From positions 177,289 to 241,288 of the forward strand of contig NZ_JAME01000001.1 in NCBI RefSeq assembly GCF_000521865.1: a stretch of DNA of 64,000 bases, written 5' to 3'. This document shows positions 37,690 through 48,674 of this stretch, piece after piece (positions within the stretch are counted from its first letter, which is position 1; each line of letters begins with the position of its first letter). The notes beneath the pieces are model-generated. The model saw only the letters and a program-made list of their open reading frames with translations. It did not search any database and had not been told where the DNA came from. Origin of the DNA: Roseivivax isoporae LMG 25204. Its GTDB lineage: Bacteria; Pseudomonadota; Alphaproteobacteria; Rhodobacterales; Rhodobacteraceae. The position numbers were made by a program, and so were the translations under genes.

Positions 37690-38898
37690 ATGAAGGACAC
37701 CGAGAAGACCACGGGCGCCGGGCCCGCCCGCCGCAGCCGCACGAAGCTCGTGCATGGCGGCACGCAGCGGTCGCACTGGGGCGAGCTCAGCGAGGCGATC
37801 TTTCTCACCCAGGGGTTCGCCTACGAGAGCGCCGAGCAGGCCGAGCGGCGCTTCGTGAAGGCGGAGGAGGGCGAGTACATCTACGCCCGCTACGGCAATC
37901 CCACCGTGCGCATGTTCGAGGAGCGCATCGCGCTGCTCGAGGGCTGCGAGGATGCCTTCGCCACGGCGAGCGGCATGGCCGCGGTGAACGGGGCGCTGAT
38001 GGCGCACCTGAAGGCGGGCGACCACGTGGTGGGGGCCCGGGCGCTCTTCGGGTCCTGCCTCTACATCCTCGAGGAGATCCTGCCGCGCTTCGGCGTCGAG
38101 GTGACGCTGGTCGACGGCACCGACCTCGCGGCCTGGGAGGCGGCGCTGCGCCCCGACACCAAGGCGGTGTTCTTCGAATCCATGTCGAACCCGGTCCTCG
38201 ACCTCGTGGACATCGCGGGCGTCGCGGCGCTGGCCCACGCGGTCGGGGCGACGGTCATCGTCGACAACGTCTTCTCGACGCCGGTCTATTCGCGCGCCAT
38301 CGCCGACGGCGCCGACGTGGTGATCTATTCCGCGACGAAGCACATCGACGGGCAGGGGCGCACGCTGGGCGGCGTCATCCTCGGCTCGCGGGACTTCATC
38401 CGCAAGGTCGTCGAGCCCTACATGAAGCATACCGGCGGCTCCATGAGCCCGTTCACGGCCTGGGTGCTGCTCAAGGGGCTCGAGACCATCGACCTGCGGG
38501 TCCGGGCGCAGACCGCGGCGGCGGGGCTCCTCGCGGACCGGCTCGCCGGACATCCGAAGCTCGCGCGCGTGATCTATCCCGGCCGCGCCGACCACCCGCA
38601 GCACGCGCTCGCCGAGCGGCAGATGGGGGCGGGCGGCACGATGCTGTCCTTCGAGGTCGCGGGCGGCAAGGAGGCGGCGTTCCGGTTCCTGAACGCGCTC
38701 GAGGTCGTGCTGATCTCGAACAACCTCGGCGACGCGAAGTCGATCGCCACGCATCCCGCCACCACCACCCACCAGCGGCTCGCGCCCGAGACGCGCGCGG
38801 CGCTCGGGATCGGCGAGGGCCTGGTGCGGCTGTCGGTCGGGCTCGAGGATCCTGAGGACCTGGCGGAGGACATCCTGGCGGCACTCGACGCGGTCTGA
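37690..38898 (+). CDS. metZ: O-succinylhomoserine sulfhydrylase
   Basis: PLP enzyme making homocysteine directly from O-succinylhomoserine and sulfide. 402 residues of the Cys/Met metabolism family: TKLVHGGTQRS start, ATASGMAAVNGALMAHLKAG, and the PLP lysine in YSATKHIDGQGRTLGG. A GGAGG ribosome site sits 6 bases before the ATG. The upstream SAM-II element fits methionine feedback. MetZ is preferred to cystathionine gamma-synthase on overall sequence feel and riboswitch context. Confidence 0.92.
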   Translation: MKDTEKTTGAGPARRSRTKLVHGGTQRSHWGELSEAIFLTQGFAYESAEQAERRFVKAEEGEYIYARYGNPTVRMFEERIALLEGCEDAFATASGMAAVNGALMAHLKAGDHVVGARALFGSCLYILEEILPRFGVEVTLVDGTDLAAWEAALRPDTKAVFFESMSNPVLDLVDIAGVAALAHAVGATVIVDNVFSTPVYSRAIADGADVVIYSATKHIDGQGRTLGGVILGSRDFIRKVVEPYMKHTGGSMSPFTAWVLLKGLETIDLRVRAQTAAAGLLADRLAGHPKLARVIYPGRADHPQHALAERQMGAGGTMLSFEVAGGKEAAFRFLNALEVVLISNNLGDAKSIATHPATTTHQRLAPETRAALGIGEGLVRLSVGLEDPEDLAEDILAALDAV

Positions 38899-38905
38899 GC
38901 GGGTC

Positions 38906-38933
38906 GGGCGCGGTGTCCCCGGGCACCGCGCCC
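38906..38933 (+). terminator. Hairpin after metZ
   Basis: Perfect 10-bp stem GGGCGCGGTG/CACCGCGCCC with an 8-base loop, 7 bases past the metZ stop. No T run. Confidence 0.5.
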
Positions 38934-39040
38934 GTGAGTCATCCGGGACACGTCCTCGTGCGTACACCCTTCCGATACGTGGTTTTCGCGCAGGCAATTC
39001 CTAGATCCTGCGCTGGCAAGTTGCCGGAAAGGCCCCTCAG

Positions 39041-40141
<1,101 letters not shown>

Positions 40142-40160
40142 GGTCCCGCGCCCTCGTGAG

Positions 40161-40185
40161 GCCGGCCCCGCGCGACGGGGCCGGC
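40161..40185. terminator. Bidirectional terminator between folE2 and pyc
   Basis: Perfect 10-bp stem GCCGGCCCCG/CGGGGCCGGC with a 5-base loop, centred in the 51-base gap between two convergent genes. Confidence 0.6.
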
Positions 40186-40192
40186 GCAGAGG

Positions 40193-43100
40193 TCAGTCCG
40201 CCTCGAACTCGACCAGCAGGTCCTTGGCGTCGATCTGGCCGCCCGGCGTCACGTGCACGGCCTTCACGGTCGCGTCGCGCTCGGCGTAAAGGCCCGTCTC
40301 CATCTTCATCGCCTCGATGACGAGCAGGAGGTCGCCCTCCTTGACCGACTTGCCGGCCTCGACGGCGATCTGGCTGACGACGCCCGGCATCGGCGCGCCC
40401 ACATGCGCGGCGTTGCCGAGCTGCGCCTTGGGCCGCGCGGCACTCGACCCCTTGGCCTTGCGGTCGGGCACGCGGATGGTGCGCGGCTGGCCGTTCAGCT
40501 CGAAGAACACCCGCACCTCGCCGTCGTCCTGCGTCTCGCCCACGGTGACGAGGCGGATCTCCAGGGTCTTGCCGGGGTCGATCTCGGCCGTCACCTCCTC
40601 GCCGGGCTCCATCCCGTAGAAGAACGTGCGCGTGGGCAGCGTCCGCACCGGGCCGTAGGTGGCGTGGCGCTCGGCATAGTCGGAAAAGACCTTGGGATAC
40701 ATGATGTAGCCGTTCAGGTCCTCGTCATCGAATTCCTGCTCGGGGAACTTGTCCTTGAGCTCCGTGCGCATCGCGTCGAGGTCCACGGGCTTCAGGTGCT
40801 TGCCCGGCCGGTCGGTCAGGGGCTTCTCGCCGCGCAGGACCTTCTTCTGGATGTCCTTGGGCCATCCGCCCGGCGGCTGGCCGAGATTGCCCTTCATCAT
40901 GTCGACGACCGAATCGGGGAAGGAGATGTCCTTCTTCGGGTCCTCGACATCGGCGCGGGTCAGCCCCTGGCTGACCATCATCAGGGCCATGTCGCCCACG
41001 ACCTTGGAGGACGGCGTGACCTTCACGATGTCGCCGAACATCTGGTTCACGTCGGCATAGGTGCGCGCCACCTCGGGCCACTTCTCCTCGAGCCCGAGCG
41101 ACCGGGCCTGGGCGCGCAGGTTGGTGAACTGGCCCCCCGGCATTTCGTGCAGGTAGACCTCGGAGGCAGGGGACTGCATCGCGCTCTCGAAGGCGGCGTA
41201 TTGCTGGCGCACCGCCTCCCAGTAGATCGAGATGTCGCGGATGCGGGAGATGTCGAGACCGCTCTCGCGCTCGGTGAAGCGCAGCGCCTCGACGATCGAG
41301 CCGAGCGTCGGCTGCGAGGTGTTGCCCGACAGGGCGTCCATCGCCGCGTCCACCGCGTCGACGCCCGCATCGGCCGCGGCCATGATCGACGCGATCGCCG
41401 CGCCGCTCGTGTCGTGGGTGTGGAAGTGGACGGGCAGGCCCACCTCCTCCTTCAGCGCGCGGATCAGCGGGCCGGCGGCGGCGGGCTTGAGCAGGCCCGC
41501 CATGTCCTTGAGCCCGAGGATGTGGGCGCCGGCGTCGCGCAGGTCCTTGCCCATGGCGACGTAGTACTTGAGGTCGTATTTCGCCCGGTCGGGATCGTTG
41601 ATGTCGCCGGTATAGCAGATCGCCGCCTCGCAGACCTTGTTGCTCTCGAGGACCGCGTCCATGGCCACGCGCATGTTCTCGACCCAGTTCAGGCTGTCGA
41701 AGACGCGGAACACGTCGACGCCCGACTCGGCCGCCTGCTTGACGAAGAACTGCACCACGTTGTCGGGATAGTTGGTGTAGCCCACGCCGTTCGAGGCCCG
41801 GAGCAGCATCTGCGTCATGATGTTGGGCATCTTGGCGCGGATGTCGCGCAGCCGCTGCCACGGACATTCCTGGAGGAAGCGGTAGGCCACGTCGAAGGTG
41901 GCGCCGCCCCAGCATTCGACCGAGAAGAGGCCGGGCAGCCACGCCGCGTAGGCGGGCGCGATGCGGATCATGTCGAGCGAGCGCATCCGCGTCGCGAGGA
42001 GCGACTGGTGCCCATCGCGCATGGTCGTGTCGGTGATCAGCACGCCCTTCTGCGCGGCCATCCAGTCGGCCACCGCCTGCGGCCCCTTCTCCTCGAGCAG
42101 CGTGCGCGTCCCCGGCCGGATCTCGGCGTCGGTGACGTCGGGCGCGCGCGGGGGCTTGGCGTCCGCCGGCGGCCGGACCCGGCCCTCGGTCTCGGGGTGG
42201 CCGTTCACGGTGATGTCGGCGATGTAGGTCAGCACCTTGGTGCCGCGGTCGCGCCGCTGCTTGAAATCGAACAGCTCCGGCGTCGTGTCGATGAACTTGG
42301 TCGTGTACTGGTTCGTCAGGAAGGTCTCGTGCTTGAGCAGGTTCTGCACGAAGTCGATGTTGGTGGACACGCCCCGGATGCGGAACTCGCGCAGCGCGCG
42401 GTCCATGCGGCGGATCGCCTTTTCCGGCGTCTGCGCCCAGGCGGTCACCTTCACCAGGAGCGAATCGTAGAACCGCGTGATGACGCCGCCCGCATAGGCG
42501 GTGCCGCCGTCGAGCCGGATGCCCATGCCGGTGGCCGAGCGGTAGGCGGTGATCCGGCCGTAATCGGGGATGAAGTTGTTGGTCGGATCCTCGGTGGTGA
42601 TCCGCGTCTGCAGCGCGTGGCCGTTCAGCCGGATGTCGTATTGCGAGGCCTTGCCGGTCGCCTCGGCCAGGCTCTTGCCCTCGGCGATCATGATCTGCGC
42701 CTGCACGATGTCGATGCCGGTGACCTCCTCGGTCACGGTATGCTCGACCTGCACGCGCGGGTTCACCTCGATGAAGTAGAACCGGCCGGTGTCCATATCC
42801 ATCAGGAACTCGACCGTGCCTGCGCACTCGTAGTTCACGTGGGCGCAGATCTTGCGGCCGAGCTCGCACAGCTCCTCGCGCTGGGCCTCGCTCAGGTAGG
42901 GCGCGGGCGCGCGTTCCACGACCTTCTGGTTGCGCCGCTGGACCGAGCAGTCTCGTTCGTAGAGGTGGTAGATGTTGCCCATCTTGTCGCCGAGGATCTG
43001 CACCTCGACGTGGCGGGCCCGCTCGATCATCTTCTCGAGGTAGCCCTCGCCGTTGCCGAAGGCGGCCTCGGCCTCGCGCCGGCCCTCGAGCACCTTGTCC

Positions 43101-43642
43101 TTGAGTTCCTTGGCCGACAGGATCGGGCGCATCCCGCGCCCGCCGCCGCCCCAGGAGGCCTTGAGCATCAGGGGGTAGCCGATCTCCTCGGCCTCGCGGG
43201 CGATCTTGTCCATGTCGTCGCCGAGAACCTCGGTCGCGGGGATGACCGGCACGCCCGCCTCGACCGCCACGCGCCGCGCGGACGCCTTGTCGCCGAGCGC
43301 GCGCATCGTCTCGGCCTTCGGCCCGATGAAGGTGATGCCGGCCTTGTCGCAGGCCTCGACGAACGCCGGGTTCTCGGACAGGAGCCCGTAGCCCGGGTGG
43401 ATGGCGTCGGCGCCGGACAGCTTCGCCACGCGGATGATGTCGGGAATCGACAGGTAGGCCGCGACCGGCCCGAGCCCCTCGCCGATGCGGTAGGCCTCGT
43501 CCGCCTTGAAGCGGTGCAGGCCCAGCTTGTCCTCCTCGGCGAAGACGGCGACCGTTTTCTTGCCCATCTCGTTCGCCGCGCGCATGATGCGGATCGCGAT
43601 CTCGCCGCGGTTGGCGATGAGGATCTTCTTGAAGTCGGGCAT
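40193..43642 (-). CDS. pyc: Pyruvate carboxylase
   Basis: Single-chain biotin enzyme converting pyruvate to oxaloacetate. 1149 residues in the usual order. Biotin carboxylase comes first (ILIANRGEIAIRIMRAANEM, SWGGGGRGMRPI, RDCSVQRRNQKVVERAP). The carboxyltransferase barrel starts near 540 (TTMRDGHQSLLATRMR, HFHTHDTSGAA). The biotin carboxyl carrier domain is C-terminal, with the lysine in IEAMKMETG. The start MPDFKKILIANRG is canonical. A palindrome lies just upstream. Confidence 0.97.
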   Translation of the reverse strand: MPDFKKILIANRGEIAIRIMRAANEMGKKTVAVFAEEDKLGLHRFKADEAYRIGEGLGPVAAYLSIPDIIRVAKLSGADAIHPGYGLLSENPAFVEACDKAGITFIGPKAETMRALGDKASARRVAVEAGVPVIPATEVLGDDMDKIAREAEEIGYPLMLKASWGGGGRGMRPILSAKELKDKVLEGRREAEAAFGNGEGYLEKMIERARHVEVQILGDKMGNIYHLYERDCSVQRRNQKVVERAPAPYLSEAQREELCELGRKICAHVNYECAGTVEFLMDMDTGRFYFIEVNPRVQVEHTVTEEVTGIDIVQAQIMIAEGKSLAEATGKASQYDIRLNGHALQTRITTEDPTNNFIPDYGRITAYRSATGMGIRLDGGTAYAGGVITRFYDSLLVKVTAWAQTPEKAIRRMDRALREFRIRGVSTNIDFVQNLLKHETFLTNQYTTKFIDTTPELFDFKQRRDRGTKVLTYIADITVNGHPETEGRVRPPADAKPPRAPDVTDAEIRPGTRTLLEEKGPQAVADWMAAQKGVLITDTTMRDGHQSLLATRMRSLDMIRIAPAYAAWLPGLFSVECWGGATFDVAYRFLQECPWQRLRDIRAKMPNIMTQMLLRASNGVGYTNYPDNVVQFFVKQAAESGVDVFRVFDSLNWVENMRVAMDAVLESNKVCEAAICYTGDINDPDRAKYDLKYYVAMGKDLRDAGAHILGLKDMAGLLKPAAAGPLIRALKEEVGLPVHFHTHDTSGAAIASIMAAADAGVDAVDAAMDALSGNTSQPTLGSIVEALRFTERESGLDISRIRDISIYWEAVRQQYAAFESAMQSPASEVYLHEMPGGQFTNLRAQARSLGLEEKWPEVARTYADVNQMFGDIVKVTPSSKVVGDMALMMVSQGLTRADVEDPKKDISFPDSVVDMMKGNLGQPPGGWPKDIQKKVLRGEKPLTDRPGKHLKPVDLDAMRTELKDKFPEQEFDDEDLNGYIMYPKVFSDYAERHATYGPVRTLPTRTFFYGMEPGEEVTAEIDPGKTLEIRLVTVGETQDDGEVRVFFELNGQPRTIRVPDRKAKGSSAARPKAQLGNAAHVGAPMPGVVSQIAVEAGKSVKEGDLLLVIEAMKMETGLYAERDATVKAVHVTPGGQIDAKDLLVEFEAD

Positions 43643-43660
43643 GAGGGGAGGTCCTGGAAT

Positions 43661-43677
43661 ATTCTGCTGTGCAGAAT
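43661..43677 (-). promoter_or_regulatory. Perfect palindrome upstream of pyc, candidate operator
   Basis: ATTCTGC-TGT-GCAGAAT, a perfect 7-bp inverted repeat with a 3-base centre, ends 19 bases before the pyc start codon. It stands out as AT-rich in its surroundings. A repressor site overlapping the 5' leader is the simplest reading; it is too close to the start codon for an activator site. Confidence 0.5.
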
Positions 43678-43849
43678 GGTAGGGCGGAAACTTTCGAACC
43701 TCAACTGGCCGCGCGGGGAGGAAAGCGACGCCCCACAGGATAGGCCGGGCCTGCCCGTTGCGGCACGGGATCGCCGCACCGCCCGTCACGCGCCGCGCTG
43801 CAGCGCGTCCGCGGGGCGGAAATGGTCATGCCATGCGATCGGGTGACAG

Positions 43850-43925
43850 TGGTGAGCCGTGCAGGATTCGAACCTGCGACCCACTGATTAAAAGTCAGTT
43901 GCTCTACCAACTGAGCTAACGGCCC
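43850..43925 (-). tRNA. tRNA-Lys (UUU)
   Basis: Full cloverleaf on the minus strand: acceptor GGGCCGT paired with ACGGCTC (one G-T pair), D-arm TTAGCTCAGTTGGTAGAGC, anticodon stem ACTGA/TCAGT with loop CTTTTAA (anticodon TTT), T-arm CAGGTTCGAATCCTG, discriminator A and an encoded CCA end. It sits between pyc and dapF. Confidence 0.97.
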
Positions 43926-44052
43926 ACTGGCGCGCTACTTAGAAAGGCGGCAGGGGAGGGTCAACCCGAAAAATTCCGCATGTCCGCGGGGCGTGCGCGC
44001 CGGAACGCGGCGGATCTGGAAAGCGGACCGCACCGGGCGTATATGCGCGGCC

Positions 44053-44892
44053 ATGACAGACGCGACCCGCAACGACCTGCCCTTCATGAAGATGCACGGG
44101 CTCGGCAACGACTTCGTCGTGCTGGACGCGCGTGCGCGCGCGCTCGAGGTGACGCCGGACCTGGCGCTGGCCCTCGCGGACCGCCACCGCGGCGTGGGCT
44201 TCGACCAGCTGGCGGTGATCGAGGCGGACGCGGACGGCGCCGATGCGCGCCTCGTGTTCTACAATTCCGACGGCTCGCCCTCGGCCGCCTGCGGCAATGC
44301 CACCCGCTGCATCGCGCGCCACCTGATGGACGAGACCGGTCGCTCCGCGCTGACCCTGCGGACCGGGCGCGGGACGCTCCGGGCCGAGGCGCGCGGCGAC
44401 GGCCTGACCGCGGTCAACATGGGCCAGCCGCAGCTCCTCTGGCACGAGATCCCGCTCGCCGAGGAGATGGACACGCTCGAGCTGCCGATCGAGGGCGCGC
44501 CGGTCGCCACCGGCATCGGCAACCCGCACTGCACCTTCTTCGTGCCCGATGCGGAGGCCGTGCCGCTCGAGACCTTCGGGCCGCGCTACGAGCATCACCC
44601 GCTCTTTCCCGAGCGCACCAACGTCCAGGTGGTGAGCGTCAGCGACCCCGACCGGCTGCGCCTGCGCGTCTGGGAACGCGGCGCCGGCGTCACGCTCGCC
44701 TCGGGGTCGTCGTCCTGTGCCGTGGCGGTCGCGGCCGCGCGCCGCGGCCTCACCGGGCGCAGCGTGACCATCGACCTCGACGGCGGCACGCTGTCGGTCG
44801 AGTGGCGCGAGGACGGCGTGTGGATGACGGGACCCACCGCGCATGTCTTCGACGGGGTGCTGCGCGGCGCCTGGCTCGGGGCGGGGGCATGA
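44053..44892 (+). CDS. dapF: Diaminopimelate epimerase with Ser at the second catalytic position
   Basis: 279-residue epimerase of lysine and peptidoglycan precursor synthesis. The start [21 protein letters not shown] and the first catalytic Cys in AACGNATRC are normal. In the second half the motif usually written ACGTGACA reads ASGSSSCA (about residues 222-229), so the position of the second catalytic Cys is Ser; a Cys occurs four residues later. GNPHCTFF and RGAGVT are present. It overlaps mtaB by four bases. Confidence 0.9.
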   Translation: MTDATRNDLPFMKMHGLGNDFVVLDARARALEVTPDLALALADRHRGVGFDQLAVIEADADGADARLVFYNSDGSPSAACGNATRCIARHLMDETGRSALTLRTGRGTLRAEARGDGLTAVNMGQPQLLWHEIPLAEEMDTLELPIEGAPVATGIGNPHCTFFVPDAEAVPLETFGPRYEHHPLFPERTNVQVVSVSDPDRLRLRVWERGAGVTLASGSSSCAVAVAAARRGLTGRSVTIDLDGGTLSVEWREDGVWMTGPTAHVFDGVLRGAWLGAGA

Positions 44893-46142
44893 GCGCGCCG
44901 GTCTTCTCGACCCTCGGCTGCCGGCTCAACGCCTACGAGACCGAGGCGATGAAGGCGCTCGCGGGCGAGGCCGGCCTCTCGGGCGCGGTCGTCGTGAACA
45001 CCTGCGCGGTGACCGCCGAGGCCGTGCGCAAGGCGCGGCAGGAGATCCGGCGCCTGCGCCGCGAGAATCCCGGGGCGCGCCTGATCGTCACCGGCTGCGC
45101 CGCGCAGACCGAACCCGCGACATTCGCCGCCATGGACGAGGTCGACGCGGTCATCGGCAACACCGAGAAGATGTCGCCGGACACCTGGCGCGGCCTCGCG
45201 GCCGACTTCATCGGCGACACCGAACGCGTGCAGGTCGACGACATCCTGTCGGTGCGGGAGACCGCGGGCCACCTGATCGACGGCTTCGGAACGCGCTCGC
45301 GCGCCTACGTGCAGGTCCAGAACGGCTGCGACCATCGCTGCACCTTCTGCATCATCCCCTATGGCCGTGGCAATTCGCGGTCGGTGCCGGCGGGCGTGGT
45401 CGTGGACCAGATCGCCCGGCTCCGGGACCGCGGCTACAACGAGGTGGTGCTGACAGGGGTGGACCTGACGTCCTGGGGGGCGGACCTGCCGGGCACGCCG
45501 CGGCTCGGCGACCTCGTGCTGCGGATCCTGCGCCTGGTGCCGGACCTGCCGCGGCTGCGCATCTCGTCCATCGACTCGATCGAGGCCGACCCCGCGCTGA
45601 TGCAGGCCATCGCCGACGAGCCCCGCCTCATGCCGCACCTGCACCTGTCGCTCCAGCATGGCGACGACCTGATCCTGAAGCGGATGAAGCGCCGCCACCT
45701 GCGCGACGACGCCATCGCCTTCTGCGAGGAGGCGCGGCGCCTCAGGCCCGACATGACCTTCGGCGCCGACATCATCGCAGGCTTTCCGACCGAGACCGAC
45801 GCGGCCTTCGAGAATGCGCTGCGGCTGGTCGAGGAATGCGGCCTGACCTGGTTGCACGTCTTTCCCTACTCGGCCCGCGAGGGCACGCCCGCGGCGCGCA
45901 TGCCTCAGGTGGACGGCCGCGCGATCAAGGCGCGCGCGGCCCGGCTGCGCGAGGCCGGCCGCGCCGCGGTCGCGCGTCACCTCGAGGCCGCCGCGGCCCG
46001 TCCCCACCGCGTCCTGACCGAGGCGCCGCACATGGGCCGGACCGAGCAGTTCACCGAGGTCCGGCTCGACGCGCCGCATCCCGAGGGCACGATCGTCGAG
46101 GTGGTGCCGCGGGGCCATGACGGGCAGGCGCTCCTCGCCTGA
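44889..46142 (+). CDS. mtaB: tRNA t6A37 methylthiotransferase MtaB
   Basis: Radical-SAM enzyme of 417 residues that converts t6A to ms2t6A at position 37 of tRNAs reading ANN codons. N-terminal UPF0004 domain with cluster cysteines ([24 protein letters not shown]), radical-[22 protein letters not shown], and a C-terminal TRAM-like end. It starts inside the dapF stop. Its neighbour tRNA-Lys(UUU) is a natural substrate of this modification, though the adjacency may be chance. Confidence 0.95.
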   Translation: MSAPVFSTLGCRLNAYETEAMKALAGEAGLSGAVVVNTCAVTAEAVRKARQEIRRLRRENPGARLIVTGCAAQTEPATFAAMDEVDAVIGNTEKMSPDTWRGLAADFIGDTERVQVDDILSVRETAGHLIDGFGTRSRAYVQVQNGCDHRCTFCIIPYGRGNSRSVPAGVVVDQIARLRDRGYNEVVLTGVDLTSWGADLPGTPRLGDLVLRILRLVPDLPRLRISSIDSIEADPALMQAIADEPRLMPHLHLSLQHGDDLILKRMKRRHLRDDAIAFCEEARRLRPDMTFGADIIAGFPTETDAAFENALRLVEECGLTWLHVFPYSAREGTPAARMPQVDGRAIKARAARLREAGRAAVARHLEAAAARPHRVLTEAPHMGRTEQFTEVRLDAPHPEGTIVEVVPRGHDGQALLA

Positions 46143-46210
46143 GCGCGCACGTCGCCGCGTCAGGGCCGCCGGCGATTGATCCCGGCGCGGATTTCCGTCA
46201 TCACCCCTGC

Positions 46211-46921
46211 ATGAGGCTCAAGACCCAGGCGCTGCTCGTCCACCTGCTGACCGCCACCGGCGCCGTTTTCGCCATGCTCGCGCTGCTTGCGGCGGCGCAG
46301 GGCGAATGGGACGTCATGTTCCTGTGGCTGGTCGTCGCCTTTGCCGTGGACGGCGTCGACGGACCGCTCGCACGCAAGTACGACGTCAAGGTGAACGCGC
46401 CGCGATTCGACGGCGTGCTGCTCGACCTCATCATCGACTACCTGACCTACGTCTTCATCCCAGCCTTCGCGCTCTTCCAGTCGGACCTGCTGCCCGGCTG
46501 GACCGGGTGGTTCACGATCTTCGTCATCACCTTCGCGAGCGCCATGTACTTCGCCGATTCCCGGATGAAGACGGAGGACAATTCCTTCCACGGATTCCCG
46601 GGCTGCTGGAACATGGTCGTGCTGGTGCTCTTCGCGATCCGGCCGGATTTCTGGATCATCCTGGCCCTGGTCGTGGCGCTGGCGGTCGCGATGTTCCTGC
46701 CGCTCAAGTTCATCCACCCGGTGCGCACGCATCGCTGGCGCGGGCTGTCTCTGCCCATCGCCTTCGCCTGGGTGTTCTTTGCCGGCTGGGCCGCCTGGGT
46801 GGATTTCCACCCCGAGAGCTGGGCCCATTGGGGGCTCGTCTGCACCTCGGTCTACCTGCTCTTCGTCGGACTGGTGCAGCAGATCGTGCCGCCGCGCCGC
46901 GCGCGCACCGGGGCCCGCTGA
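46211..46921 (+). CDS. pcs: Phosphatidylcholine synthase
   Basis: Membrane CDP-alcohol phosphatidyltransferase that joins CDP-diacylglycerol to choline. 236 residues, about eight helices. The catalytic motif reads DGVDGPLARKYDVKVNAPRF then DGVLLDLIID, fitting D-x2-DG-x2-AR...G-x3-D-x3-D. Pcs is characteristic of alphaproteobacteria with phosphatidylcholine membranes. Confidence 0.93.
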   Translation: MRLKTQALLVHLLTATGAVFAMLALLAAAQGEWDVMFLWLVVAFAVDGVDGPLARKYDVKVNAPRFDGVLLDLIIDYLTYVFIPAFALFQSDLLPGWTGWFTIFVITFASAMYFADSRMKTEDNSFHGFPGCWNMVVLVLFAIRPDFWIILALVVALAVAMFLPLKFIHPVRTHRWRGLSLPIAFAWVFFAGWAAWVDFHPESWAHWGLVCTSVYLLFVGLVQQIVPPRRARTGAR

Positions 46922-46927
46922 CCCCCC

Positions 46928-48592
46928 TCAGAGAAGCGCGCGCACCGGTTCGAGCAGGCCCTTCGTGCGCAAGGTCCGCACCGGGTAGGTGTCGTCGTTC
47001 ACGAAACGGTCGAGCGTGAAGCCAGGCTCGATCCGGGCCAGCCTGCGCGCGGTCTCCTCCGCCTTGTCGAGCCGTCCCTCGAGCGCGTAGAGCGCGAGCA
47101 GGTGCCGGTGCGCCGGGCGGAAGGACGGCGCGGCGCGGGCCGCGGCCTCGCCCGCCTCGATCGCCGCCGCGGGCGCGTTGCAGGCGACGCAGACGATGCA
47201 GTGATAGAGGTCCCACCATTGCCGGAAGGGCGAGAAGCGCGCGATCTCGCGCGCCCGTGCCGACAGCGCGATGGCCTCGGTCTGGTCCCCCGCGAGCATC
47301 CGGCTGACCGACAGCGACAGCCAGCCGAAGGCCGAGGTCGGGTTACGGTCGACCGATTGCCGCGCGAGGTCGAGCCCGCCTGCGGCATCCCCGAGAGCCA
47401 TCACCCGGACCTGGCTCAGGAGCGCCTGCACCAGCGCGTTGTCCGGCCCCTCCTCGAGCGCGCGGCGGTTCAGCTCGACCATCTCCTCGCGCAGGGCCTG
47501 CGGGTCGGGTTCGAGCAGTTCGATCATCTGGATGGTGCGGATGAGGCTCCGCCACGCGGTATAGACGCCGTTCGCGTCCGCCTCGTGCGCCTGCGTCAGC
47601 AGATCGTCCGCCTCGCGCAGGCTCGCCGGTTCGAAGCTGAACATGCGGTAGAGCGCCAGCCGCGACAGGGCGGTGGCGCGGGCCTCGGGGCGGGCGCGGT
47701 CCACCGCCTGCGGCAGCATGGCGAGCGCCCGGTCGGCCGCCTCGAACACCAGCGCCGAGATGGCGGGGCTCGACGACAGGATGTCCTGCGGATCGTCGAG
47801 CTTCTGCAGCTTCGAATACAGCATGCGCGCAGAGGGCAGGTGCACGATGCGGATGTAGACCCGCGCGCCGTCGCTGCCGCCGAGAAGGTCGCAGGCGATC
47901 TCGAGATCGCTCGTCGGATCCTCCTGCGCCGCGCCTGCATGCGTCCCGGTATGGCGACCCGACCGGCGCCAGGCGCGCACCTGCTCGGCGATGCTCTCGC
48001 CGATCTGGTTCGACAGGATCTCGCCGAAAAGCGCCTGCAGCGTGCTGTCGTGCACCTCGGTCCGGCAGCTCATGAGGACGCCCGTCGCGCGCACCGGGCG
48101 CGAGGCCTCGATCTCGGCGGCATGGCGGGCGCGCTCGCCGCGCAGCCAGTCCTCGAACTCGGCGTCGCGTACGTCGATCCCCTCGAGCAGGTCGCGCCCG
48201 GGCGCCGCGTGTCCCGCCGGGAGGCGCGTCGCCACCGTCACGCGCTCGGGATCGAAGCCCACGCTGGTGCGGTCGGCGCGGACCGCGTCCGCCGCGGGCC
48301 CGAACGCCGCGCGCAGCTTGGTCAGCGCCTGACGGAGGTTGGCGCTTGCCTGCTCGGGACCGAAATCCGACCAGAGCTTGTCCTCGATCCAGCGCCGCGA
48401 GCGGCGGAGGCCGGGGCTCAGCGCGAGGAGCGCCACCAGTCCCTGCGTCTTGGCGCCGGGCGGCGTCACCTCGCGTCCGTCGGAGGTCACCACCGAAAGC
48501 GGGCCGGTCACGGAAATGCGTAGCGTGGGGCGCGAGACGTCGTCCCGCGCGCCGATGCCGGTGCCGGCCTGTCCGGTTTGCGTCTGCGCCAT
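46928..48592 (-). CDS. SARP-type transcriptional regulator with TPR-like C-terminal region
   Basis: 554 residues. Residues about 23-115 are a winged-helix OmpR/SARP-like DNA-binding domain (GREVTPPGAKTQGLVALLAL, RRWIEDKLWSDFGPEQASANLRQALTKLRAAFG). Residues 110-160 resemble the start of a bacterial transcriptional-activation domain; 300-554 are helical repeats of the TPR kind (VYTAWRSLIRTIQMI, AFGWLSLSVSRMLAGDQTEA, FRPAHRHLLALYALEGRLDKA). No receiver or kinase domain is seen. It is divergent from the GGQ/PAP2 gene with 165 bases between, so that gene is a likely target. Confidence 0.85.
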   Translation of the reverse strand: MAQTQTGQAGTGIGARDDVSRPTLRISVTGPLSVVTSDGREVTPPGAKTQGLVALLALSPGLRRSRRWIEDKLWSDFGPEQASANLRQALTKLRAAFGPAADAVRADRTSVGFDPERVTVATRLPAGHAAPGRDLLEGIDVRDAEFEDWLRGERARHAAEIEASRPVRATGVLMSCRTEVHDSTLQALFGEILSNQIGESIAEQVRAWRRSGRHTGTHAGAAQEDPTSDLEIACDLLGGSDGARVYIRIVHLPSARMLYSKLQKLDDPQDILSSSPAISALVFEAADRALAMLPQAVDRARPEARATALSRLALYRMFSFEPASLREADDLLTQAHEADANGVYTAWRSLIRTIQMIELLEPDPQALREEMVELNRRALEEGPDNALVQALLSQVRVMALGDAAGGLDLARQSVDRNPTSAFGWLSLSVSRMLAGDQTEAIALSARAREIARFSPFRQWWDLYHCIVCVACNAPAAAIEAGEAAARAAPSFRPAHRHLLALYALEGRLDKAEETARRLARIEPGFTLDRFVNDDTYPVRTLRTKGLLEPVRALL

Positions 48593-48674
48593 GTGCTCCC
48601 CCGCGCGCCGATCGCCGCAGTGTAAACGATATCAGCCGACCCGCACTGCCACAATCTGCGTGATCCGAGCGTGA

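Noticed and set aside
34552..38997. Long minus-strand open frame across uvrD and metZ
   Set aside because: Antisense to two clear genes, a riboswitch and a terminator; composition is that of a shadow frame.
38934..39040. Zur box or folate-type riboswitch upstream of folE2
   Set aside because: No AT-rich palindrome or conserved RNA fold is visible in this leader.
40253..43846. Very long open frame antisense to pyc
   Set aside because: Its translation is rich in Arg, His, Leu, Ala and Asp without any domain pattern. The opposite strand encodes complete pyruvate carboxylase. In such G+C-rich DNA, antisense frames stay open by codon bias.
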